DNA from: Lactarius indigo
Taxonomy: Eukaryota; Basidiomycota; Agaricomycetes; Russulales; Russulaceae
DNA: 64,000 bases
NCBI GenBank assembly: GCA_025766275.1
Contig: JAFKAC010000006.1
Coordinates: 1,550,001 to 1,614,000, forward strand
Direction: 5' to 3'
Positions 23,260-31,952 of this stretch are shown here, one piece after another. Numbering within the stretch: the stretch's first letter is position 1; each line of letters begins with the position of its first letter. Both the position numbers and the translations under genes were made by a program. The notes below the pieces were generated by a model. The model saw nothing but the letters and a program-made list of their open reading frames with translations. It ran no database searches and had not been told where the DNA came from.

Positions 23260-26200
23260 TCACCGAAAGTCTCGCGCCGGCCAGGTAGACTGCTCGTCGC
23301 TGAGTCGCTCGAAAACGTTAGCCCTCTCCAATCGATAGATACAGTCCCGCTTATCGTCCCTCGCCGACAGCCGCATTGCCTGGAGTTGGCGGATGCGGGC
23401 AGCAAGCCGCTCTTCTTCGTACGCGGCCGCTCGGTACCGCGTCACTTCCGCAGTCAGAGACTCGTCTCCGATGCGGTTCAGTGCGCGGTCAGTGATCTTG
23501 TCCGCGGCGAGGATGACCAGGTCCTCGTGGGCGATGAAGGCGCGTGACGCAGCCGATAGCATCGGGAAAGCGTAGAGGGGCTTGCCGTAGAGATAGGGGG
23601 AGCCTGGGATGAGCCCCAGGACGAATGGGTTCGCACCTCCAACAATTTGTACGTGGCTGGCGTTTAACTCTACGCCGTCGGGTCCGGTGATGGGGAAGTG
23701 AATGTAATGGGGCTGTCGATTCGCCCTGAACCCTTCAGGCGCAAGGACCTGCGCAGGGTCGTCGTCGTGCGTAATGGGGGTGTGAAATGCGACGCCGGGC
23801 AGTCGCACACGTCCTCGAGACATGGCGGTTCCGTCGGTGTGCACGAGCCAAGGGGTGATTCGGGGATTAGTAGGGTGGCTGTGCGTTCGAAGGAGGGGGT
23901 GTCTGACCGGGTAGTAATCCTCGTCGTCAGCGTGAGCTTCGTCGTGAGGGAGCGCAGCCTGCGCTGCCGCAACTCGCTCAATCTCCTCTGCGCTAAGTTC
24001 AACTGTTCGTCGGCCCACCCCTTCGCCATCCTCCGCCAATCCTCCGCTGCTTCTAACTCCTGTTGGGTCTTCAAGGGGTCGGTCGGCAGGGAAAATTCCC
24101 CGCGTGCCGATGAGGTCGTCACCTGGGGGGATGACGGCGATGGGTTCCCGATTGCCGTTGTCATCTCTGAAGATGTGAGGGACGGCATGCTGCTGCTCGT
24201 CGTCGGGCTGACGAGTCGGGTCGGGGAACCTCTGTAAGACATTAGCCCATTCTTGAGCGGTGATATGCCCGGTTCGCATGTCTGCAGGTGTGTACGGAGT
24301 GAGCTGGACCGGTTGTACCACGGTTTCTTCGTCGTCTTCGAGGAGGTTGGCAGCGTCTTGTGCGACTTGGTCGAGGAGGATCGCCGTGGTGACATGTCTA
24401 AGAGGTGAAGTGGGCATGAAAGTAGAGGAGGATCGGATATGGGAGTGATACTCTCCCTGGACGTCCTCTGACTGGCTTTTAAGATGTCGCAGGGCTGTTC
24501 GGCCCGCTTGATAGTCCCGTATAGCCTCCGGGGCGAACACGTCGTCCTTATCGACCCACTGATTCTCCGAGTCTGGGTAGCCCTTCCATTTGACCAAATA
24601 CTGCAGTCGCTTCCTTCTGCCGAAGTGCCGCGAATCTAGGATGGTCTCAACTTCATATTCTTCTTCGCCATCCACAAGATCCGGTGGCGGGCGCGTGAAA
24701 TTTCTGCCATGGATGGTAGTCTCTTTGTAGGGCATGAGAAGATCGATGTGAAACACTGGATGGATGCTCCACTGTGTGGGAAGTTCGAGGCGATAGTTGT
24801 ATGGGGACATCACCTGTACTACTTTAAATGGTCCGTGGCGTCGCGCCGCTAGTTTTGCCGTAGGTTGATTGGTTCGCAGGTGTCTTCCTTCCAGCCACAC
24901 TTGATCGCCAATTTGGTATCGTGGGGTGTCCTTATGCCGGATCCACTTATCTTGTGCCTTTCTGATGAGATCCTGCGCGAGTTGGCGTGCTTCCTTCAAC
25001 TGGGTGAGTCTAGTGATGACATTTGGAATAGGGGAGGGCTTATCCGTCCAATCGGCGACAGGATTATATCCCATCAGAAGCATGAACGGGGACTGCTTCG
25101 TGTGTTCATGGGGCCAATTGTTATGAGCGAATTCTGCTACAGGAAGGTATTCTGCCCAGTTATCTTGTCGTTCGTTGGCCCAGAAGCGTAAGTATTGCTC
25201 CAGCCACTGATTGGTTCGTTCGGATTGTCCATCTGTTCGTGGGTGATAGGCCGTGGAGATATTCTGCTGGATGCCCAGTATCCGGCATACTTCTCTCGTG
25301 AATTTGGAGGCAAATCGAGGGTCTCGATCACTGATAACTTTGCGTGGTAATCCGAATCGTCTGAACACGTGATTGACGTACAGGATAGCGGTGCCCTCGG
25401 CCGTAATTTCTTCGTTGCAAGGAATGAAGATGGAGGCCTTGCTACAGTCATGATCTGTAACGGTTAGGATACTATCATATGACTGTGAGTTCGGCAGTTT
25501 AGTAATGAAGTCCAGAGCGATAGTATGGAAGGGGGGAGCGTCCGTAACTGGGGTGATTGGGTGGAGCGGCGCACGGGTCGGTCTAGTGTTGACCTTGTTT
25601 CGTTGGCAGTCCGCGCACCCCGTAACATACTCGTATACATGTTGACGGAGATTTGGCCACCAGTGGTGTCGTTCCACGATTCGTTGAGTTCTACTTATTC
25701 CCGGGTGTCCATGCACCGGTGGGTCGTGGTGGTCTTGTATGATGGCCCGATACGTTGTCATTGGTCCCGTGATCACCAATCGCCCGTCTTTGTACCATTC
25801 CCCGTCTATCTTTTTCAGCCGATGGGCGTCGACCCACGTTTTGATCATGGTAGGGTCTTGTTGTCGTCTCAGTTGTTGCATCATGGGATGTATTTCCAGT
25901 GTGCGTGCGGCGTTAGCGACTCGTACGAATACTTCTGGAGGTAGGACGACCACACCTTGGTTGTCTCCCTCTCCCTGGTCGTAGTCTGGTCGTCTTGATA
26001 ACGCGTCTGCCCTACCGTTGTTTTTTCCCTTGATGTGGTGGATCTCGAAGTCGTACTCCATTAGTTCCAGTACCTCCCGAGCGACTCTTCTGCTTATTTT
26101 CTGCGGGGTCTTCCAGTACTGTAGGTTTAAATGATCTGAAAATATCTTGATTTTGTGCGGGGATCCAGCCAGCAGCGGTCGCCAATGTCGGAGGGCCTTT

Positions 26201-28071
26201 ACAATCGCGAGGAGTTCTAAGTCGTAAATGTCATAATTTCGTTCCGGTTCGCTCAGTGTCGCGGAATAGTATCCTATGGGGTGCTTGCGACCGTCACTTT
26301 TCTTTTGTAGGAGGACTGCACCCACCGCGAATCCAGAGGCGTCCACTTCTAGCTCGAACTGATCTTGTAAACTTGGGTGTGCCAGTACTGGTTCTTCGGT
26401 CACGAGGCGTTTGAGCGTTCTGAATGCGCGGTCTTCTTCCTCTGACCATCGCCATTCAGCGTCTTTTCTTGTGAGGCGATTTAGTGGTCGGGCGTGTGTT
26501 GCGAAACCTCGGATAAATAGGCGGTAAAAGTTACAAAAACCTAGGAAGGAGCGTACGTCCCTGACTTTTGTTGGCGTCGGCCAATCTTTGATGCCTTGGA
26601 CTTTTACCGGGTCCATGCGAGTTACCCCCTTTTCAAGGATTACCCCCAGGTAATCCATCCGAGGTTGGTGGAAAAGGCATTTCTCGAGCTTGAAGTATAG
26701 GTCGTGCTCTTGAGCCACTCGAAGGACGTCGGTAACGGCGGCAATATGGTCCGCGGAAGTATGTCCTTCACGCGTGGCGATCCCGATGTCGTCCATATAG
26801 ACACGAATGATCGTGCCTCGGAGCTCGTGTTTGGCAATTGTATCCCTATAAATGTGATTCATCATCGTTTGGAATGTTGCCGGTGAATTTGTGAGGCCGA
26901 AGAACATGACCGTAGGCTCGAACAACCCGAATTTAGTCTTAAACGCCGCCTTCTCTTGATCTCCATCTCGGATGCGAATATTGTTATACCCCCAGCGGAT
27001 GTCAAGTTTTGTGTAGATATGCGCGTTACTGAGGTCATAGATAAGATCCTGAATGAGAGGTAGGGGGTATTGGTTGCGTATGGTGTGGGAGTTGATGACG
27101 CGATAGTCCTGTACTGGGCGTAGCTTCCCGTCCTTTTTCTTGACAAAGAAGAAGGATGAGGCGTACGGGGAGATAGAGGGGCGTAGATACCCCTGTTTAA
27201 GCTTTTCGTCAAGGAATTCCTTGAGCTTGCCTTCTTCTTCTTGTGTTAGCGGGTATATTTTGCAGTCTATTGCGGAGGGGGTATCATGTTTGAAGTCGAT
27301 GGCGTGATCCCATGGTCGTGCAGGGGGAAATCGTTGCGATGCTTCTTCGTTAAAGAGGTTGTGAAATTCTTGGTAGACTGCCGGCAGTTCTACAGGGTCT
27401 TCGTCTTTCTTTGCTTTTATCGCCAGCTCTGTGGATGTAGTGGCGCGTAGGTGTGCATCTTCCTCGTCTAAGCTCGCGATGACGTCTTCTTTCTGGTCTT
27501 CCGTGAGAGCGGCGGCAACAACAGTGTACGGGTATGAACTGTCCTGCGTACTGATTACTACCGGCATGATTTTCTCATGTATTACTGCGTCACGCCAATT
27601 GATAGTTGGTTCGTATGTTGCCAACCATGGGTATCCCAGAACAACTTCTTCTGTTCCGAGGTTGGTTACGAGGAATCGCATAATCCTGTGGTATCCGTTG
27701 GCGTATACATCAAGGTCCGTGAAGTGAGTGATGGACCCAGCTTTATTTTCCGTATGGTCGATATTCCAGACCTTGCAGGGTTGTATCATTGGTTGCATAC
27801 CAATGCCCATTTTTTTGATGAAGTTCGGGTGTATGAAATTGTCGGTGGCTCCTGAGTCCACCAATGCTTTTATGTCGGCCATTCGGTAATTCGTGCGTAT
27901 CGAGACTGGAATTCGAAGAGAACGAAAGCGCGTCATGATTACAGAATTACAATTTAAAGCCCTCACCCAGGCCGTTGGGTTCAGGCGCTCCGAAAACCCT
28001 CTTTCCCCCACAAATCCTGCAGTATCAGGTCTTTTACTTCGTCCGGAGCATTCGCGACCCCGGTCAGCCAC
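23260..28071 (-). CDS. Gypsy Pol polyprotein (PR-RT-RNaseH-INT-chromodomain)
   Basis: Open frame of about 1600 codons, -1 relative to gag and overlapping it by about 90 nt. There is no ATG at its 5' end, as expected if made by frameshifting. Domains: aspartic protease VDSGATDNFI (about residue 72); reverse transcriptase with RVYMDDIGIA (about 420); RNase H FELEVDASGFAVGAVLLQ (about 570) and YDLELLAIVKALRHW; integrase zinc motif HGHPGISRTQRIVERHHWW with CADCQRNK (about 790-815), then IALDFITKLP, VISDRDPRFASKF and YHPRTDGQSERTNQ (DDE core); chromodomain EVETILDSRHFGRRKRLQYL with VKWKGYPDSENQWVD (about 1130-1180). An unusual tail of about 400 residues follows the chromodomain and ends in an Arg/Glu-rich, probably coiled-coil, stretch. 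All catalytic motifs are intact. Confidence 0.95.
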   Translation of the reverse strand: MADRGRECSGRSKRPDTAGFVGERGFSERLNPTAWVRALNCNSVIMTRFRSLRIPVSIRTNYRMADIKALVDSGATDNFIHPNFIKKMGIGMQPMIQPCKVWNIDHTENKAGSITHFTDLDVYANGYHRIMRFLVTNLGTEEVVLGYPWLATYEPTINWRDAVIHEKIMPVVISTQDSSYPYTVVAAALTEDQKEDVIASLDEEDAHLRATTSTELAIKAKKDEDPVELPAVYQEFHNLFNEEASQRFPPARPWDHAIDFKHDTPSAIDCKIYPLTQEEEGKLKEFLDEKLKQGYLRPSISPYASSFFFVKKKDGKLRPVQDYRVINSHTIRNQYPLPLIQDLIYDLSNAHIYTKLDIRWGYNNIRIRDGDQEKAAFKTKFGLFEPTVMFFGLTNSPATFQTMMNHIYRDTIAKHELRGTIIRVYMDDIGIATREGHTSADHIAAVTDVLRVAQEHDLYFKLEKCLFHQPRMDYLGVILEKGVTRMDPVKVQGIKDWPTPTKVRDVRSFLGFCNFYRLFIRGFATHARPLNRLTRKDAEWRWSEEEDRAFRTLKRLVTEEPVLAHPSLQDQFELEVDASGFAVGAVLLQKKSDGRKHPIGYYSATLSEPERNYDIYDLELLAIVKALRHWRPLLAGSPHKIKIFSDHLNLQYWKTPQKISRRVAREVLELMEYDFEIHHIKGKNNGRADALSRRPDYDQGEGDNQGVVVLPPEVFVRVANAARTLEIHPMMQQLRRQQDPTMIKTWVDAHRLKKIDGEWYKDGRLVITGPMTTYRAIIQDHHDPPVHGHPGISRTQRIVERHHWWPNLRQHVYEYVTGCADCQRNKVNTRPTRAPLHPITPVTDAPPFHTIALDFITKLPNSQSYDSILTVTDHDCSKASIFIPCNEEITAEGTAILYVNHVFRRFGLPRKVISDRDPRFASKFTREVCRILGIQQNISTAYHPRTDGQSERTNQWLEQYLRFWANERQDNWAEYLPVAEFAHNNWPHEHTKQSPFMLLMGYNPVADWTDKPSPIPNVITRLTQLKEARQLAQDLIRKAQDKWIRHKDTPRYQIGDQVWLEGRHLRTNQPTAKLAARRHGPFKVVQVMSPYNYRLELPTQWSIHPVFHIDLLMPYKETTIHGRNFTRPPPDLVDGEEEYEVETILDSRHFGRRKRLQYLVKWKGYPDSENQWVDKDDVFAPEAIRDYQAGRTALRHLKSQSEDVQGEYHSHIRSSSTFMPTSPLRHVTTAILLDQVAQDAANLLEDDEETVVQPVQLTPYTPADMRTGHITAQEWANVLQRFPDPTRQPDDEQQHAVPHIFRDDNGNREPIAVIPPGDDLIGTRGIFPADRPLEDPTGVRSSGGLAEDGEGVGRRTVELSAEEIERVAAAQAALPHDEAHADDEDYYPVRHPLLRTHSHPTNPRITPWLVHTDGTAMSRGRVRLPGVAFHTPITHDDDPAQVLAPEGFRANRQPHYIHFPITGPDGVELNASHVQIVGGANPFVLGLIPGSPYLYGKPLYAFPMLSAASRAFIAHEDLVILAADKITDRALNRIGDESLTAEVTRYRAAAYEEERLAARIRQLQAMRLSARDDKRDCIYRLERANVFERLSDEQSTWPARDFR

Positions 28072-29987
28072 GCCTTTGCTTGTTCTTCAGTGGTTTTGCT
28101 CGTTGAGGGAGTTTGTGTCTGGATTGGTGGCGTTTCTTGTGAATAGTAGTCTGTTCCTGCTGCCCGGACCGTGGAAGGCCCGGGGTTTTGCTGCTGCCAC
28201 TGTCGCTGTTGTCTGGGGTGGGTACAATTTCGTGAGAGATGGCCCGGGTTGTTACAGTTATAACACAACACCGTCCTTAGGTCTCGTCGCGATCCTCCTC
28301 TTCCTCGTCCTCTGACTCCGGGTCCTCCTCTCGGCGGGAAGGGAGGCGGGTTGATACGGCCGGTGTAAGGTGGCTGATTGTAGTCGATTTCTTCCGATCC
28401 GGCCAATCGTGCCTTTACTCGATCTGCGGAGGTGTCCATTGCCCAGGGGTTGGCGAGATTTTGGGGAACTGTCCATCCTGCGTTGCCCGTCTTCTTGGGC
28501 TTGGTATCCTTATATTCATCCACTCGCGCCCTAATGTGGATGTAATTGCGTTGACGGCGTAGCGTTGCCCGCTTCCATTCGTCGAAGGTTTCGGGTTCGT
28601 CCAAGTCGTATGTTTTCTCGTACAATTTCTTCGGCAGCCCCTTTGTGAATAGGTCGATGGTCTGCGGGTCGTTAAGGCGATATCCAGCCTTTCTAGCGGC
28701 TTCTTCGAACTCATTGACATATTTGTCGATGTCTCCGTCGATCATCTTGAGTCCCTTTCTTAGAAGCGCTTGAGCCTGTTCTCGTTCAAGGGTATTAACG
28801 AACCTTTGGTTAAACCCTTCTGCTACTGCATTCCATAGGTCTCTTGTATGTTGGTCTATCCCCTGTTGCACTTGCCGATTGAGCCATTTGAGGTACGAAA
28901 GCACCCATTCGCTGACCGATACCCCCTTGATATATGACAGGAATAAGAGACAACGTCGGTAGTCGTTGCGCATGATGGAGGCGTCGAGATTCATCCCCCA
29001 GTATACATGCCATTGCGTGAGGAACGAATCCACCTTAGTACGATCTCCGTCGAAGATGTTAGGAGGTTCACCGGTTAGTTTTTCGTGTCCATGTCCTCCC
29101 CCTCCTCCTCCTCCTTCTGGAGGGCCTCCACCGTTTCCTCCACCTGGGGGTCCCCCATTTGGTGGGTTAGTTGGGAGGTCTGATGGGTTACCTCCGTTAC
29201 CTGGTCGTCGAGGGAAATCTCCTCCTGGTGGCCCTCCCCATCCTGGTGGAGGGTCAATTGATAGTCCTTGCCTTCGTCCGCCTCCGGATGGGGGGTCTCC
29301 TTGATCTGGTCCAATGGCTCGAAAGATTGCTGCATCGTCGGCGGTCATTCGATGTCCAGTTTCGGGATTTATTGGCAAAAGGTGTCGTTGCGATTCTTGT
29401 CTGATAGCCTCGGCCGCATCGCGTGCCGCTTGTTCTCTTATGACGATGATTTCTTCTGCGGTCATGGTGGTGGTTGCCATTTCTGCTGTGGGTGATCGTA
29501 CGTGAATGACTTCTGGTGATTCTGCGATGTGTAGTGACTCAGCTTGTTGGATGGTATATTGCTCGATAGGTCCGACGCTTGCTTGTTGGTTTTCTTCGCT
29601 CCGCTCTTCTTCCTCTTCTGTTTCCTCGCTCACCGCTTCTCCGGTGGAATGTTCTCGTATTTGACCGTCGATTGGTCCCCAGTCAGCTCGCGAATTGAGC
29701 TCTCGTGCGTCGATATCACACTGGTATTGTCTCCCGGCTGGTCGTACAACGTCCCAGCGGTGATCTATAGGGTTCCACGTAACTTCTACCCAGCACAGAT
29801 GGTCGAAATTGAACTCAACAGGTCTGAACCTCGTAGGTCCGTTAAACTCCACGAAATATCCGGTTTCGTCTCCTCGATCTCTCCACCGGGCTGCTCCCAG
29901 GAATCGAGTTGGTACGTTACGATCTCCTCGTCGTTCTAGATAGTATGGACGGAAGTTTGTCCACTGATCTCGGGTGTTGACGGTCGC
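27981..29987 (-). CDS. Gypsy Gag polyprotein
   Basis: About 668 codons ending TGA at 27981-27983. The central part has the retrotransposon-gag fold region (FDGDRTKVDSFLTQWHVYWG through IDLFTKGLPKKLYEKTYDLD) preceded by a long Gly/Pro-rich linker, and a C-terminal CCHC knuckle CYNCNNPGHLSRNC. The frame opens next to a TAA just inside the LTR, and the first codon in Kozak-like context is GTG (29988-29990) where an ATG would be expected. The first in-frame ATG is about 165 codons later, so the true start is uncertain (lost ATG, near-cognate start or spliced leader). Confidence 0.88.
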   Translation of the reverse strand, partial: ATVNTRDQWTNFRPYYLERRGDRNVPTRFLGAARWRDRGDETGYFVEFNGPTRFRPVEFNFDHLCWVEVTWNPIDHRWDVVRPAGRQYQCDIDARELNSRADWGPIDGQIREHSTGEAVSEETEEEEERSEENQQASVGPIEQYTIQQAESLHIAESPEVIHVRSPTAEMATTTMTAEEIIVIREQAARDAAEAIRQESQRHLLPINPETGHRMTADDAAIFRAIGPDQGDPPSGGGRRQGLSIDPPPGWGGPPGGDFPRRPGNGGNPSDLPTNPPNGGPPGGGNGGGPPEGGGGGGGHGHEKLTGEPPNIFDGDRTKVDSFLTQWHVYWGMNLDASIMRNDYRRCLLFLSYIKGVSVSEWVLSYLKWLNRQVQQGIDQHTRDLWNAVAEGFNQRFVNTLEREQAQALLRKGLKMIDGDIDKYVNEFEEAARKAGYRLNDPQTIDLFTKGLPKKLYEKTYDLDEPETFDEWKRATLRRQRNYIHIRARVDEYKDTKPKKTGNAGWTVPQNLANPWAMDTSADRVKARLAGSEEIDYNQPPYTGRINPPPFPPRGGPGVRGRGRGGSRRDLRTVLCYNCNNPGHLSRNCTHPRQQRQWQQQNPGPSTVRAAGTDYYSQETPPIQTQTPSTSKTTEEQAKAWLTGVANAPDEVKDLILQDLWGKEGFRSA
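27993..27999 (-). promoter_or_regulatory. Predicted -1 ribosomal frameshift site (gag-pol)
   Basis: The heptamer G GGT TTT sits in the gag zero frame 10 nt before the gag stop. Slipping back one base moves KEGF into pol at SERLNPTAW. This fits the X XXY YYZ rule and is close to the G GGU UUA site of yeast L-A. Confidence 0.75.
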
Positions 29988-29996
29988 CACGATGTT

Positions 29997-30007
29997 ATCT
30001 TGGTCTT
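29997..30007 (-). promoter_or_regulatory. Gypsy primer-binding site, self-priming type
   Basis: On the sense strand AAGACCAAGAT begins 2 nt inside the 5' LTR. It matches no tRNA 3' end I know, but is exactly complementary to ATCTTGGTCTT in the LTR (30231 to 30221), which lies 34 nt downstream of a TATTTAA box (30259-30265). This is the Tf1/sushi arrangement in which the mRNA 5' end primes reverse transcription. Confidence 0.7.
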
Positions 30008-30009
30008 AA

Positions 30010-30481
30010 TGTAACGTCGTCACGACGTTAGCTCGACTTGAGCTCGGATAAGGCGACTTAGTGAATCACGCTTATTAGAAGCGTATGGCACGAAGGCAGG
30101 ATCTAGATGTTCGAAGACACTAGTATGACAGCAGCACCCTTATCCGGGATAAAGGGGGCAAGACGTAAGAGACAAAGAAGCTTAGTGAGAGAGAGAGAAG
30201 GAAACCAGTGACGATTGAAGAAGACCAAGATGGCGTGTCTTGGTCTTCCGCAGCTATCTTAAATACAAGAAAAGCAGGCTTTCAAGCGCTGCTATGAGTC
30301 ACAGTAGATAGCGTCCAACGTATCGCGTAAGTACCGCAATCCTAATACTACTACTACTCGTACTAGGATCGAGTCATTCCGTATCTCCTACCTCCTATCG
30401 TAAACTCCGAGTCCGTGACTAATCTACCTTACCGCCGTAGCCACAACCGGTACAGTAAGGGTCAAACCGAGAACCGTAACA
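30010..30481 (-). repeat. Gypsy 5' LTR
   Basis: 472 bp, apparently identical to the 3' LTR. It contains the inverted pair AAGACCAAGA...TCTTGGTCTT and the TATA-like TATTTAA at 30259-30265 on the minus strand; by the self-priming model the transcript begins near 30231. Confidence 0.93.
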
Positions 30482-31952
30482 CTGGGGCCTTGTAGGGTCT
30501 TAGCCGTGCTATGTGCCTGCGGATTTGCTCTTTGGTGATTGCTCTCAGCGTGCCGACTGGTGGGGGGTATACATGGCTGTTTGAGTCGGCGGATGATTCT
30601 GGCGGTTTGTCGGGGAAGAACGTCTTTGCTAGGGCTGTACTTTTGTCGGAGTTCCTGCTGACGATTGTTTCTCCCGATTCATCTTGTATTTTCAGGCTGG
30701 GGATTCTTGTCTTACCCCCGTCGCTTGCAGGCGACGAGATGTAGCGGTGTGCCATCCAGATGTCCGGGTTGGTTGCTCTTTCTAGCCAGTCCCTCCAATG
30801 GTGTTGTTTTGTGTATTGCATGGCTTTGTCATATTTTCTGCGGGTGGCTTTGTATTTGGCATGGATCTGGTGGTCGGGGAAGTCCCTATGTTTGTACGCT
30901 GCTCTTCCCAGCTTCTCCGTTTCTTTGCGGAGGTTTTTGAGCTCTTTCGTCCACCAGCGTTTTGATTTTGCATTGATGTCTGTGATGGGTACTTCTGCCG
31001 CTATGGTTTCCTGTATAGCGTGCGTCAGCTTATCACATTCTATATCTAAGCGTGATTGGGAGGTTATCGGGTTTGGGATGCCCCACTTTGCGATCCTTTC
31101 TTCTAGAGATTTATGGAAGTCATCCCAGTCGACGTCCTTAAAGTTCCTAGTGACCTGTGCGGGGGGTTTGGTCAGCTCGAAATCTAAGACTGTGACAATG
31201 GGAACGTGATCCGTGTTCACTCCTTGTGCCTCGGGGAGTGTGTCGCAGACGATAACTGCGTCCAAGCTGTGCTCGGTCATGAACACGTTGTCTAATCTCG
31301 TCCACTTCTTGGTGACGTGGTGGACGTGGGTTGGGGTACCGTTAGCTAGTGCCATGTCCATCCCAAGGTTTGATACGCTTTTGAGTAGAAGCTCTGCCGC
31401 GCGGATAGCATCTGGTGTGAAGAGCCTGTTGTCCTCTGGGTTATCCCAGTACAGGTGGTGTCTGTTGAAGTTGCCCAACCAGATGAGGTGGTGATCTTGT
31501 CTGGTGGGGTCGCTGCCCAAGATAGATTTCTCGTGTTTTTTGTGGTATGCAGATAACGCCTTGAGGGTATTGTCGTGTTCGCAGTCGTTGTAGACGTTGA
31601 ATACCGACAGGGTTCCCCAGTTTTCTCTAATGTGTAGAGCCGTGACATCACCAGATGGGAAGTCGATCTGTTCCCAGTTTTCAGTCAGCAGATCGCCTCT
31701 TATTAATAAAATTGAACGCGTCTTATTTGGTTGTTCTTCGTGGGTTGAGGGGTATATTGGTACCCAGTCCTTCGCGGCGATGGACTTGTTGAGGAAGTTG
31801 ATTGAGGGCTCTTGTAGAGCTATGATGTCGATGCCCATGGTTGTCATTTTCCCGCTGCTGATGAGGCCGTGCTGGCATGATGGGGATTTGTTGAGGTTTT
31901 GCTGCCATATTGCGAGATTCTTGCGGTCCTTGGTTAAGTCATGTAAACTCAT
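30482..31952 (-). CDS. LINE ORF2, N-terminal part: endonuclease
   Basis: Upstream portion of LINE ORF2. The ATG at 31950-31952 overlaps the ORF1 stop (TATGAG). It holds an apurinic-like endonuclease domain: WQQNLNKSPSCQHGLI, IDIIALQEPSI (catalytic Glu), SVFNVYNDCEHDNT, LIWLGNFNRHHLYWD and NTDHVPIVTVLD (catalytic Asp/His). The usual GDFN motif reads GNFN here, so one catalytic Asp is replaced. The RT region starts with ITKEQIRRHIARLRPYKAP and is cut off there by the Gypsy LTR. The rest is at 20222-22757. Confidence 0.9.

Larger units (their letters stand above)
22758..30481 (-). mobile_element. Ty3/Gypsy chromovirus, complete, recent
   Basis: Complete LTR retrotransposon on the minus strand, 7724 bp, with two 472 bp LTRs that appear identical by eye, TG...CA ends, a CTGGG duplication, gag and pol in -1 frame relation, a self-complementary primer site and a polypurine tract. 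It interrupts the LINE reverse transcriptase just before its GPDG motif. Identical LTRs and open frames mean the insertion is recent. Confidence 0.95.
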
